31,001 nt of DNA from Ophiostoma sp. CBS 140.51 (taxonomy: Eukaryota; Ascomycota; Sordariomycetes; Ophiostomatales; Ophiostomataceae), in contig JANSLP010000366.1 of the NCBI GenBank assembly GCA_029298735.1, forward strand, positions 1 through 31,001, given 5' to 3'. Within the stretch, counting starts at the first letter, position 1; each line of letters opens with the position of its first letter. Both the position numbers and the translations under genes were made by a program. Below, one piece after another: positions 1 through 11,820 of the stretch. A model generated the notes under the pieces. The model saw only the letters and a list, made by a program, of their open reading frames with translations, had not been told where the DNA came from and ran no database searches.

Positions 1-1765
1 CAATAGAGCGTTTGTTTTTTTATGGAACATGAGTGTTAATAATGCTGCCATAACGTCCATCCCTACTTCAATGCCATCATCAACTGCCAAGTGATCCAGA
101 GAAGCAGTACAATCACAGATTTCTACTACCAAACACATTCAATTGTAGTTCGATAATTCTGTGCCATACGTATAAAATATCGCCTTCTTGTTTTCTACAT
201 TTAGGATCAGATTCTGTGTATGGAATACATCTTGTGGCACTTCATCGTCGCAGAAACTGTTTGTCTCATCCCGGAAGGATGCACCACATCTGCATGTTCC
301 TGAATGTGTCAGACTAGGCAAAGCTTATCGTGGGTGTGCAACACCAGTCATCTATTATTTTGTTTCTTCCTCCTGTTTTAGACGTGCGCCTTATGTGTTA
401 TCCAATCTACATTGGCCGAGACATTGCATGTTCTGTCTACGACATGGTGTGTCCTGTGCGACCCGAAAGCTCAAGGGGCGCAAAAGAAGGATGTATGTCC
501 TGCTCTTGCTGTATTTAGATAATTGAGTACGACAAACAAAGCGCAGTCAATGTTTCAAGTTCGTACTGTTTTTTCTGGTTATCTCATTGGGATTGATATC
601 AAGAGACGGTTAGCAGGCAAGTAAATGGCCACATCTAGACTGTTGGAGAAGATCGGCATGGGCCTATTATTTTCTCCAATTCGGCCCTGTAGGATCCAAT
701 TCCTGCGGTTCATGCCTTGTTTTCGGTGGTATTCCCTGCTCTTTCTCATACTTTCCTTCATCCTGACCTTCCACTCGTACCTTGCATATACGATATACAG
801 CGCCTATCACACAATACGGTGCCCTCCGTGTCCCGGACAGTCCTACGGCAGGGATCAGTGTTGCAGTATATGTACCTATACTCTATTTTGGGGCTCGCTG
901 GTAACGGCGATGGAGCCTTTCACATAAATATTTGGCTGAAACTATGTTAGGAATTGGAGAGTGCCACATACTCAGCAGGGCCTGTTGTCATGTTGTAGTC
1001 CTGTGCCCAGTTGGTGAGAAATTCAAAAGCCTCACCAATCAAGGAAAATACCATACTGCGTGAGCATGTAGCCTTGAATATGCGTTTATCAGTTGGGTGG
1101 TCGTGCTGCACATAATTTTGCGAGTTTGAAAAGGACGCATCGTGGAGGTAAACATCGCGGCCCGTGATAATAGGACCGTGATATCCCCAGGGCCAAGAGA
1201 AAAAACGGCTCTGACTCTAACTCCACGTTTCCTACATTTCTCCTCCTTCTCCTCCATTTCCCCAACTTTATGCTGCTTCCCCTCACGGTCCTTTTCTTTG
1301 TTGCCCTTCGTCTCTTGATACACACGCCCCCCCTCCAACCCTGCCTGCATCCAGTCATCCTGGCCGAATGCTGGCCCTCTTCGGCGGCTTGGCTACATGG
1401 GCATCCCCCTTCTACTTTCAATGATGTTCACATCCCATTTCCGTCATTTCTCCATCTGGGCGGGACACCACCTCTCTCTTGGGACAGTGGTGGGGACTGC
1501 GGCTGCTTTGCGCGTGTGCGGTACCGTACGAGACGCGACGTGCCTGCATGAACGCAGTGAGCATGAGGCAATAATATGGAGCAGTGGACGGACCAGAAGG
1601 GCCCAGACGTGCTAACAAAGGGCCGAAAGGAAAGCATAATCAAAGAAAGAAGACGAGAAATCAACCCACCGTTATTGTAAACCTCCGTTTACTTCCCCAA
1701 ATTGCTTAGTTGTATAGCGGCCGTCTTGGAACCGTTTTACACGAGGTGGCGCCCCGGAAAGGGGC
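1..1765. other. Gene-free left end
   Basis: No open frame longer than about 110 codons occurs here. The frames present have no domain, no biased codon use and no splice-and-continue structure that I could follow. The notable bits are a pyrimidine-rich stretch around 1,230-1,275 and small hairpins: GGTGT/ACACC at 333-345, and GCCCC/GGGGC around a GGAAA loop at 1,751-1,765. The second hairpin sits at the edge of the AT-rich patch that follows. I see no RNA gene or transposon protein remnant. Confidence 0.6.
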
Positions 1766-2140
1766 ACTATATCCAATGATGGGAATGATATTGAACAAGA
1801 TGTGAATATCATATTCACGAAAGACTCGATGCTTGTCTGGAAAAGTTTAAAGAACTAGGCTTTATAGGTAGTTGATTATATCTGTCGAGAGTGAGCTATC
1901 GTTGAATCTATACGGAATATTGTCGTAAAATGTTCTAAGATATGAATCTGGTATTCATGTTGATACAATTGAACGATACTACTCGACCATAGACGTCGTA
2001 ATATGTTGTTCAGGATCGTTAAATGGCTGCCAAATATGAAACGAAGCAATATAATGCTTCATATACATGCACAAAATTCAAAACAGAGCCCTGGAGACAT
2101 ACCACCTACATGACTGTATGACATCGTAAACCTTACACAC
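1766..2140. other. AT-rich patch with short palindromes
   Basis: This stretch is visibly richer in A and T than its surroundings. It contains three near-perfect short inverted repeats: GTGAATAT-C-ATATTCAC at 1,802-1,818, ATGAAT/ATTCAT around a 5-nt loop at 1,942-1,958, and GAAGCA/TGCTTC around a 6-nt loop at 2,043-2,060. It encodes nothing. A hand count over 1,801-1,980 gave about 19 TA against 23 AT dinucleotides, which does not point to repeat-induced point mutation. A decayed transposon fragment or solo LTR is possible, but I found no terminal repeats or target duplication. Confidence 0.35.
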
Positions 2141-2768
2141 AAGGCGGCAACGGCTATTATTTACAGCTGACGCCGACAGGACGGGAGATTGACAATATTC
2201 ATGCTGTATCAGGTACAGCGTCGACATAAGTACACCAGGGCGCTTACTTGGTAACCGTTATGAGCTACCATTTGCGTCTTCATAGAGGACAATGACTGTC
2301 ATGTAGAGCTGTTTTCCTATTCGGGCAGTCTGATTTCATACGCGCCGTGCCACACACACTCACTTGCAGCTGTTGTGTGAGAGTCAACCATAACGGGCGC
2401 ACCTCGGACGAGCTGACTGTGTTTTCCCCGTCCACATTTTTGCCTCCCTATGGTCATTGTCTCCCCCAGGTCTCATCCCTCATCTCCACGGGGTCGTGAT
2501 AGTTTCTCTACATGAACATGTCTTGCAACACCGCAGTCCCCGCAAAGGGGTTAAACATATGAAGCACTCTTTGAGTTTGGGGGCGAAGACCATACGAGGA
2601 GAGTGTCCCTTACGGAGTATTCCTGTAATGGGTTCTAGTGTCATCCCGTTTCTTTCTTCTTTTCTTTTTGCTTGTGTTTTTTCCCTCCTTGATTTTTAGA
2701 GCATTGGCACCACGGCCGTTTCTCGGTGGCAAGCATTTTGTGTGTGGGCGGAGAAAGTGGCCTTGGGT

Positions 2769-2825
2769 GGCCAATATGGCCAATATAAAAAGTAGAAAAC
2801 GTCGAAAGCAAAGAGCCAATATAAG
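2769..2825 (+). promoter_or_regulatory. CCAAT/TATA array (promoter-like)
   Basis: The 9-mer GGCCAATAT occurs twice in direct tandem (2,769-2,777 and 2,778-2,786) and runs into TATAAAAA (2,784-2,791). A third CCAATATAAG follows at 2,816-2,825, just before an ATG at 2,827. CCAAT boxes are bound by the Hap/NF-Y complex, and TATAAAAA is a good TATA box. The frame from 2,827 gives only 43 codons and is not recognisable, so no gene can be assigned. The array may be a chance tandem duplication. Confidence 0.25.
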
Positions 2826-5800
2826 CATGTGGGGTGGTATTTTTGGAGAAGGCCTCTTACACGGAGAACGAAGCGAGGGAGTCCAAGGGCACACACGCAC
2901 CACACATGACACCCTCCATTACGAAGTATGTGGTGGTCATCTCGTCTTGTGCCTGTAAGACGCGTGCATCTTGCAAACACAACCCATGCCAAGCGGGAAC
3001 GGTGGACTGTCTTGGCGAGCGTTTTCCGTCCCCCTTCATTTCGAAGACGTATTACTGGACTGGACTGGCCTTCCAAGAAGCTACGGAGCAGATCTGGGCG
3101 GGAATAGCACCGGCGCCTTTTGTTTATCAAAGAATTTGACTGGTGCTCCACAGAGACGCCGTGTCTGGTCCTTTTTTGGTGTTTAGATTTTCGACTACTT
3201 AGGTGCTGATGCCGTTCTAGGTCTCCTTGGGGCGCTTTTCGATTTTTGACTTTGGTGCAACTGGGTCGGTCCGCTGCAAGACAAAAGGTTGGTGATATCG
3301 TGACTGCAGACGGCCGACTGCATGGAATCAATATTGATATTGGTATTGTGTGTGTGTCTTGTGAATCCATATGGACAGGGCGGAATATAGGACGATTTCC
3401 CGTGCCCGGAGAATACCCCATGATGGTGTACCACGGCGTCGGGATCTGAATGTTGTGTTGTTCTGGATGGGCAGAATAGATTGCAAATCAATACTTTGTT
3501 TGTCACATGAAGACCCTGACTGACAGGAACGAGGGTGGACCAGATACTCGGGCTGCCTCTGACGGAGCACAAAATATTGCGGACGAGCTGTGGAAAGCTT
3601 AATGTCACGATGTGTTTTATTTCAACGTGACTGTATGAATTTTCTTCTTCATCGTCAATGCTTCGTTGAACTTGCCACGCCGTGGACAACCGCTGTGGAA
3701 TATTCTCCGTATTGGCTATTCTCGGCCATATTCGAATTAACGTTGGTGACAAGGCAAGAAAAAAAGGCGTCTACGAGTGCAAAGTGGACTGAGGTGGACT
3801 GCAGTGGGCTTCGGAGAGGTGGACCATCCGTCTCACGATCTCACAAGCTCACGAGCTTACTCGGTGTTTACGAGTATTTTTTGGTGAAGAAAAGTGGTTT
3901 CCTTCCACGTGAACAACAGACACTGGCGTTCTGGAAGGCCATTTGGGGCGTTTTTACTGCTCGTAAAAAATAAACAATCACACTGCAAGCACTACAAAGT
4001 CTCCGTTTGAAAACGCCTTTTGAATGGAGATCAAGAGACGGCCCTTTTAACGGGGTAAGTGGGCTCTTGTGGGCTGTGGCCAAGACTTGACCAGGCCTCC
4101 GGGTAGGACCGAACAGTGGGCGCTGAAGGAAGACGCTGAAGACCTGAACGCTGACCTGAAGTCGCTGTGCCGTGTAAGTCACCTGCTTAAGATCTCGAGG
4201 AAGAATGGAACTTCGGCGGGGCCGTTCTAGCGTGCCTGTGCTATTTTCCATTTTGACTAAGACAAATTCCTCCCGTTTTCCCCACTGACACCAAGAACAA
4301 AGGCCAAAAAGGCAATCGGACGAGGTGCTCGATCTGGTCTAGCCTAGATTGGGAAGCGAGACATTGAGAACACAGGAGACATGGGGAAAGAATCATGGGC
4401 AAAGCTGTTCCTATTATGGAATCAAGAAAGGGCAGGAAAGTGCACTGGAGCATGAAAGGCAATGAAAGGGAAAGAGCAAAACAAATAACAGAAGGCAAAG
4501 AGTCATGCGTTTTGAAGAGGAAGGAAGGGAGGCAGAAACCAAGGAAGGTGCGAACTGGCTGGAAAGGGGCAAGCCAATCAACACATGCAAAACAAACATA
4601 AGAAAGGAAAGAGGGGAAAAAAGAAATCACATGAGGCGGAAGCTGAATAAAAGAACTGTGCAAAAGAAAGAAAACAAAACCACAGCAAATGAGTTAAGAA
4701 GACTGACTGGACAAGTCGGCAAAATGAGACAACATGTCGGTCGCAGACGGGTCAACAAGAATAGCGACACCCAGAAAAAAAAGGCGGTCAGATGCATCAC
4801 GAGGAAGACAGACGGCGTCAACAGAGACAGACGTTGTTGACTGCGTCTGTCACAGGCTTGCCATCTTGCCATTTTTTCTTGACTCGTCACTGTTTTGTCA
4901 ATGACTTTCTGTGCGCGTGCCAATTGTAGACCCAATGTGGTCGTCCTCCGGGGAAGGAGCACTGTGAAAGGCGCTGCAATGTTCTCTTCGCCAAGACTGC
5001 ACCCACAGTTTCCCTTTGTCTGCAGGGGAAGGGGTGTGTGGTTCATCCTTTCCGGGCCGATTGTCGAAGCCCACTTCCACTTCCACGACCACGGCACACA
5101 ACGAAACGGGCGTTTCCTCTTTGGTTGCTGGACCTCTTCCTCAGTTTGAAAGCAAATGTGCAGTTTTGCATTTTCATTCTCATTTGCATGGGAATTCTGT
5201 CTGCCATTGGTGGTCACTGCACAGACAGCACTGCACGACACACAATCTCACGATGCTTTCTTTGTAACACCGCACCGACGACAGGCGGCCATGCGACGTA
5301 ACGACGGGGTGCGACGGGGCACGAAGAAGGCCAAATTTGGCAACAAGAGAGCGGTGCTGTTGTTAAGATTAATACAAAACTACAGAAGGATGCAAGACCA
5401 CGTAAGGAGAGACAGGAGCTGGCAAGAAACAAAAGGAAGGCAGGGAGAGTCAAACACGCGTGATGAGGTCTCAAATCCTCATAAGACAGAGACAGCACGA
5501 GAAACGCGAAAAGCACGAGGAAGACATGAGACGTGTAAGCACAGAATTCCACAAACTCACCAGCTCACGAGCTCCAGCTCAAGCTCGGGTTCGACCTCGA
5601 TTCAGCTTGGAGACTGGTCGAGTGTATGTCACTTCCTGCACCTCTCTTGCAGCAAGCGACATCCTTCTCCCGGCGCAATGTCGGCTGCAGCCAAGCAATA
5701 CCAATGGTCAGGCCCCAAAACAGAGGCCATGGGCTATGGAGCTTTCCGTCTGCATGCAATGCACCCGTGGCTGCCCGCAGGCGTCCTCGACCGTGAAGGA

Positions 5801-7673
5801 AATAGGACGGAGTCCAGAGTGCTCGATGCTGTATGCGTATCATCGCGAAGAGCTATCTGTCGCACCCCGTCGCATGTCCGCGTGGCAGATCCCCTCCAAT
5901 CTTCACCGTTTTGATTCTCATTAATTTGGTCCCGTTTTCTTCAGTAGCATTTTCGTCCCGTTTAACGTTGATCGAGGTTGATCTTGTGAAATTAAAGGGT
6001 CTTCGCCTGTCGACCATAACTTTGTGTGCAGCAGACGCGACCCGGTTTTCAGGTCAACAAGTCTCTTGGGAGTACCCAGTGATCAGCGCTTTTCAGATAG
6101 CCACGAGCATGCAAGACACAGCATGGGAAGCGAAACTTGTTTGCAAGGCTTGATCCCTCGTGGAGTCTCGTCGAGAAATGAAGAAGAACACAGAGAAGAC
6201 GAAAAAGAAGGAAAAGAAGATGAGAAGAGGGCGATCTGCACTGAAATCAACAACCTCCTGGCGAAAAAAGAAAACAAAGCTTCAAATGCGAATACAACAT
6301 GCCATCAATTGCATCTTTCTCAGTGAGCCAAGGTCGACACAAGTCTGGAAGAGGTGGGGTGAGAAATAAGCGACCGCAACAGGAGCAAAGGCCTCAGCGT
6401 CTACCAATGCAAGCCGTCCTCATCGCTTCGACAGACATCTGTCGTAGACTGTGTTTACATAGTCGCTGGGCAATTGAACAGCACCCTCGTCAGGTATATT
6501 TGGGCCTGGCAGGGTATCGCACAGCGCTTGAGCTTGGGGGGCAGGGGGGCAGAGAGGAAAAGTCGCTCTCGAAGTTGAGTTTGAACCTTTTTTAACACTA
6601 ACCACCCCTGCCAGTACTGAAAAGTAACGCCACGAGTGACAAGAAAAAGTGATAAACAATACGCCTGCCATAGAGTACGGCGTCGCACACACACAAAATT
6701 TACATCTGGTTATCAACAAATCTTGAACGCGCTGTGAGTGGTGCGGTCGCTATTAAGTCTCTTTACTGGTCGTCATTTACGCATTCTGATTGGCCAACAG
6801 GACCAGTTCGGCACTCAAATTTTAGAATTTAGGGGATTGTGGTAGTGAGAAAAAAAGCATAAAAGGCAAGAAGAAGCATAACAGTATCGCTGGGATTTAT
6901 GGCCTGGACTCTTCGGCGGTCTAGATGCGCCGTAAAAGTGCCGTCGAGGAAGGGGACAAAGGTACATTTAGTGATCGACAGTACACAGCTCTCCAAAACG
7001 TACCAAAATACGGGCAAAAATACAACAAAAATCACTGAAATCATGTTATTTACAGGGGGGGCAGCACCTGAACTGCCGGGACCAGGACGGACCCACCCTG
7101 CCTGTACGATGCGAGTTAAAAGGAAAGGGAACACGGGAATCGATGGGCCTAAGAAAAACTCAAAAGGGGGCCTTTTGAGGCCTGGACCTTTGGAGTACAG
7201 TTGGAGAAGGAAGCAGTGCTAAAATTCGAAAATGCCCACAGGAGCCCAGAAAAGGACCGACAAGAAAAAGAGAAGAAAGAAAACGGCCAAAAATGCATTA
7301 CTCAGTTAAGTGGTGAAAAAAAGGCCAATGTTTGAAAGTCGATAATCAAAACATAATCTGTTTTTTGTATCGACGGACAATTCTTTCTGCCAAGCCTCGG
7401 CATAAAACAACTGAAGAGAAAGAAAAGCAAATCCTCGCCATCTTATGTTCTCATGTTACGTGTCACGTTTGAGCTTCATTTTCATGGTGACGTCGGAGGC
7501 TTGCAGTTTTTTGTTTCTGACGACTCCAAAAGGAATGGTCGACTGAGTAAACGAAACGGGGAATAAAAGGAAAGAAAGAAAGAAAACATCGTCGGTCGCT
7601 AGCGTCCAGGAATACCGCCGAGTGTTGGCCCATTTGGGCGTATCCCCGAGGCCACCTGCCCACAGACTGCCCC

Positions 7674-7709
7674 AAAAAGCACAGAAAGCACAAAAATCAC
7701 AGAAAACGC
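7674..7709 (+). repeat. Degenerate 9-bp tandem repeat, four units
   Basis: The units are AAAAAGCAC, AGAAAGCAC, AAAAATCAC and AGAAAACGC, head to tail. The 9-bp period is exact and the substitutions fall at only a few unit positions. It lies in non-coding sequence. Confidence 0.7.
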
Positions 7710-7760
7710 CCAGGCGCCAGTCAGCCAGGAAGGAAGAAGCCCCCGTGACTTGGCGGCTTG

Positions 7761-7782
7761 CAGCGCCCACACAGCGCCCACA
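7761..7782 (+). repeat. Perfect 11-bp tandem duplication
   Basis: CAGCGCCCACA occurs twice head to tail with no mismatch, about 50 nt after the 9-bp repeat at 7,674. It is non-coding. Confidence 0.8.
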
Positions 7783-8737
7783 CATCGGCGCTTCTTTTCG
7801 TCTCCTTGATTTTGAGCGCCTTGGCCTGGGGATAGCGTGAGAAAAGGGCGTGCGACCTGCCAGCCAAGACGTCCAAGAGATGTGGCTGCCCGTTTGACGG
7901 CCACGATGGCGAATCCTCCTCCGATGAGTTGCAACCGTAAACAACCACAAACGCCTCTTTTTGTCGTCTTTTTCGTTCCCTTCTCGTCACAAGCGGACAC
8001 GCGATACCACCGTACGGAACGCCACCGGCGTCAGCCAGGAGGGAGAACTCGATGAGGACTGGAAAAGGACAAGGGTATTGTGAAGTCTCCGCTTGCAACG
8101 ACGGCCAGAGAGTTCTCTCGATGGCCAGATGCCGCGCGGGGACCGGCCACTTGCACTAGGGTGGAAAGGGCGTGCAAAAAGAGAAGCGTCTTTTTTTATC
8201 ATTTTATTTTCATGTCTGTCCGCAGTGTCTCCATACGTGTATCTTGTTCGGGCCTTTGATGCATCTTGCTCACCTCACCTCACTTTTGTCGACTGCAGCA
8301 TGCAGGCCACGCTACAAACCCCGTGGGACATCCCGCAAGCAAGTTGGGGTGGAAAGGGATATGCGTGAAGAAGGGACAAAAAGATAAGAGGGCAAATCAG
8401 AGAAAGGGAGGCAATAGCACACCCTTTCCTCCTCTTCTTGGCCCCTTGGCTCCCCGCAACCAACAAAACCAGTCAGAGCCTCTCCAGATGGAGAGAAAAT
8501 GGAGAGGAAAAGGAGGGGAAAGTCGGTCGTACTTCGTAGCTTTTTTTTTTTTTTTTTTTTTGTTGCATAGCTTCTTGGGATTATTGATTCTCTTTTTCGG
8601 GCGTCAATTCAACGGTGAGGGTTGCACACTCTCTTCTCCCGACGTCTGTTGTTCCCACGATTGTCCTTATTGCCACCCGGTTTGGTATTTCGTCTTTTTC
8701 TGTCAGTGTCCTCTTGGCAGACAGTATTTTTGACAGG

Positions 8738-8753
8738 CGAACGAACGAACGAA
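8738..8753 (+). repeat. (CGAA)4 microsatellite
   Basis: There are four perfect CGAA units followed by one more C. The repeat lies inside the candidate retroposed segment and is non-coding. Confidence 0.85.
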
Positions 8754-9101
8754 CTGGTGGCGCCTGTCTGTGCTTCTGCGATCAGCGCCTCGTCTGTCCA
8801 AAAATATCGTGACTTTCTTTTCTGTTTAAGCCTTACGTATTGTCACAACGTGATGTCTTGAATACCGCCTTACGTCGACCTGCCATGTGCACACATTGTA
8901 CGAATGTGTTAATGATCGGCCAGTTGCATCACCACTGTTCTCCAAATTCTACCAAAAGTCTAACAAAGTCTCCTGTGACCAGTGTTTAAGCTTGTTCACA
9001 CCCTTGCAATGTCTTTCTCTCTCCTCATTCCGCACTCATGGCCTGACCTTTCCGTTCCCCCTTCTTGTGTGGTTAGCGTCAACCAAAGAGTGCATCTCCA
9101 A

Positions 9102-9136
9102 CTTTTTTGACTTTTGACTTTTGACTTTTGACTTTG
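9102..9136 (+). repeat. CTTTTGA heptamer tandem repeat
   Basis: Three perfect CTTTTGA units (9,111-9,131) are flanked by degenerate units CTTTTTTGA on the left and CTTTG on the right. The repeat lies near the minus-strand 5-prime end of the candidate retroposed segment. Confidence 0.85.
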
Positions 9137-9196
9137 TTGTAATCTGTCGAACCACAAGCCTGCCAAACTGCATTAGACCCGGCAGTACTCCGTAGC

Positions 9197-11820
9197 GAGG
9201 AAAAGTGAGCTAACAAAAATGGACAGAAAAAACAGAAAAGGACGTCAGGATGCATGAGAGCGGCCAGACCGTGATCTTTCCTGGCATCGAGCGACCGCTA
9301 AACTACCACTACTGATCTTGACAAGCCCTAGATCGGCAAGAACTGTTGGATCTTTGTTTTTTTGGTCTCTCTTTTACCAGCGCTAAACGGAGGCGACAGA
9401 CGAAGGACTAAGGACAACAGACGACAAACCGCGGAGACAACTCCGTTCGACGGTGCATGCAGATATTGACAAGCAAACAAAAAAGGCTTGAACTCGTACG
9501 GTTACAGTGGCTATGCGCTATGATCGGTCGTTGAAACAAACAAATAGTGATACGTGTATTGGGAAAAGTGTAAGAGAGGCGTCGCTAGTTTTTGCAGTCC
9601 TTTGTTTACAAGATTTCACGACGTCGCCGACAATATCTTTTCACAGGGAAAAAGGCTGCTGGAATGGCATGCAGTGTCTCTCTTCAGCGCCTTTTGGGCG
9701 CCTCTCCCGCGTGGTTCCTTGCCGTGGCCAGACTCAACATGTGGCTGGTTTTTCAGTGTTTTCTTTTTCCTTTTTTTTCTTTCTTTTTTTTTCTTTTTCT
9801 TTTTTTCATCTTCGCTTTCCTACAGCCCATTCGCCTACTCTGGTCATTTCGTAGGTGGCTGGCATTTTCTGGCCTGCATTTGCTGCTTTCTTTTGTTCTG
9901 TGCCTGTTTTCCTTCCTTGTCTCCCTTGTCTCGTCCTCGTGACCCTCAATTTGCAGTCAGAACTTGGACCGTCTTAGCTGAGTAAGAGTGGCTCTGGTGG
10001 GCGGCCGTCCACTGACAGTCCCTGTAAATGTCAAAAAGGCCCGCTGTCGTCTCCCTCGCTTCTGGCTGCTAAATTCGTATTATTGGCTACAACCGGCCAG
10101 ACCAGGCCAGGCCAGTCTTTTTACGTCCTAGCTCCGCACAGAGCCGCTCCTGCTAGCGCCCAGAACAGACGCCCACCTCGGACGACGACCGCCGTTCTCT
10201 TTGACGTCCTTCCCCCTGGTCAGAGACAATCGCCTCTCCCGTATTCTTCTTCCTCACAACGGCACATGACCTCGAGTCTCCGTACTCGCCGTGTCTAAGC
10301 TCACCTCATCGCTGCATCCCGAGGCTCGCGTTCTCCGAAGGACAGAAAACATCGTGACTTTGTCTGCCTGTCACAGCGCAGACTGGTCTGCCCAGACCGC
10401 GTGAGGATTCCAAAACGATGTAGGCGAGAAAGGTGATGCCAAACGAAACTCGAGAAAAAGGCCGAGAGAGACGCCACTCGTTTTCTTCCCTCATTCGACT
10501 CCCCGGCTAAGGACGCTCCTTCCGTCAGAGAACCAACAGATCCTCCGAACTTTGCAGTCGCCTCTCTTTGCCTCCTCTCTGCCTCTTCCCTGCCTTCTTA
10601 CCCCTTGCCAATTAATTAACCTGCAATGGGAAACAATGGCTAAAAACGTGTCCAAACACTCCTCCAGAAAAGACCTGTGCCTCCGTACCCGCGGGCCAGC
10701 CGTCCATTGTTAAGGTGGCTGCAATCTACAGTGCAGGCGGGAGACGTTCAACGAACAAATGAAATTGAAAGTGAACTGAAAGTGAGTAGCGTGTGAGTAT
10801 GGACTGAGAAGAGAGGGGGGTGTGAACAAAATGTGTGGAGCGGAAAAGAGGGTGTGCGACATTGTGGAGAAGACAGAGAGCAGAGCGCGCCCAGTGTGTG
10901 GAGGGTGGGGTGAAGAAACAAAAAAAGAAGGGGAAGCAAGAGGAAAAAAGAAAGAAAGTGCATGGCAGCCCAGATGCACCATGGTCGTTCTTCGGCGGTC
11001 GCCAAAATAAAATTTAATGCAAAGAAAAAAACATAAAATTTTGGCAAGGAGGGTCAAAGGTGCCCACCTCAGAATTGGAGTAGCTTCCGTTTTGCTGTAA
11101 GTAGCAGCTCTCTCTTTGCTTCCTGGCTCCTGCTTTCATGGACTTTCTTTCCGTGCAAGGAAAGTACGACCCAGAGCACCAGTGAGCAAGGGCAAGGGGG
11201 AGGCAAAAGCTGAAGATCGTGAAGGCCACAGCTCACTGACTGGTCCGTCACTATGACAAGATTAACCAAGCACAGAGGCTTGAGGCAAAATTCAGAGATC
11301 AGACTGAAGAAATGGTGACCTGTACAACGTAACAACTGACCCCAGGAAAAGAAGAAAACAATAGGGAAGGGGCAAAACTCGCGTACAGCTTCTCCACGGG
11401 GCGACTGCTAGCAAACTTTTTTTGTCTTGCGTTTTTTCTTTATTCCACTCGTTCTTTGCCTTCTGGGGTCGCCACGCCACCCCCGTTCGAGACTCGAGCT
11501 CCGGACGGAGCCACTGCCCCAGCTCTCGGCGAGATGCGAAGCATTTGGGGTCTTTTTGCCTGCCCGTTTTCTTTTTGGGGCCTTCTTTTTTCCTTTCATG
11601 CTTGGGTCTCCCCATCATTGGCGTCGCCTGGCCTCGGCCATACTATGGCACCTCTCCTACCCTCCTTCTCCACGGGCCTGGCCTTGGACGGCCTTAGACT
11701 CGGCCTCTCCACATTTGGTCTCCTTTTTCTCCTTAGACCGGTGGCTCTTTCCTTTCTTTGCTGTCTCGTGGTGGTGTCTGGAGAAAACGTCCAGAAACAA
11801 GGGACGGCCTGGCTAGCTTC
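9197..11820. other. Gene-free intergenic stretch
   Basis: No open frame here has a recognisable domain or gene-like codon use. The longest are around 130-145 codons and lie in T- or C-rich sequence that yields runs of Phe, Ser and Leu. Content worth noting is an uninterrupted pyrimidine run at 9,759-9,807, a purine-rich block at about 10,800-10,970, and a CT-rich block from 11,400 onward that merges with the promoter zone of the downstream transporter gene. Confidence 0.55.
9759..9807 (+). repeat. 49-nt homopyrimidine run
   Basis: Only T and C occur for 49 consecutive positions, mostly T8-T10 runs broken by single C. Such tracts tend to exclude nucleosomes and can form triplex DNA. No gene start lies next to it on either strand. 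Confidence 0.8.

Larger units (their letters stand above)
2141..8528. other. Gene-free intergenic stretch with alternating purine and pyrimidine blocks
   Basis: Open frames here reach 252 codons (5,156-5,914 plus) and 241 codons (2,696-3,421 minus). They read as low-complexity or random residues, have background third-position composition and show no recognisable domain, so I do not call them genes. Long blocks are purine-rich on the plus strand (about 4,380-4,700, 6,160-6,360, 7,000-7,330), which removes stop codons and inflates open frames. I saw no tRNA, 5S rRNA or transposase remnant. Confidence 0.55.
8529..9196 (-). mobile_element. Candidate retroposed segment with terminal poly(A) on the minus strand
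   Basis: A run of 21 T (8,541-8,561) directly follows GTACTTCGTAGC (8,529-8,540). GTACTCCGTAGC, an 11 of 12 match in the same orientation, occurs at 9,185-9,196. Read on the minus strand, this is a 644-bp insert ending in poly(A) and bounded by a target-site-like duplication, the form left by LINE-type retrotransposition of a LINE, SINE or mRNA. The insert has no reverse transcriptase frame and no convincing tRNA-type promoter boxes. Against the idea, TACTTCGTA/TACTCCGTA-type words also occur elsewhere in the window (2,611, 2,920, 27,134), so the flanks could match by chance. Confidence 0.3.

Noticed and set aside
1766..2140. RIP-mutated transposon
   Set aside because: The hand-counted TA/AT ratio is below the level usually taken as RIP, and no transposon protein remnant is visible. 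AT-richness alone is not enough.
2696..3421. 241-codon frame on the minus strand
   Set aside because: No domain, background codon use and basic random-looking product. Length alone is not compelling in this much sequence.
5584..5604. GGGTTCGACCTCG, a T-loop-like word
   Set aside because: The flanking bases do not form a T-stem, and no D-arm or acceptor stem is found upstream.
5156..5914. 252-codon frame on the plus strand
   Set aside because: It starts with ATG but codon use is background, residues are low-complexity Arg/Ser/Thr, and no domain or splice continuation is visible. Purine-rich sequence explains the lack of stops.
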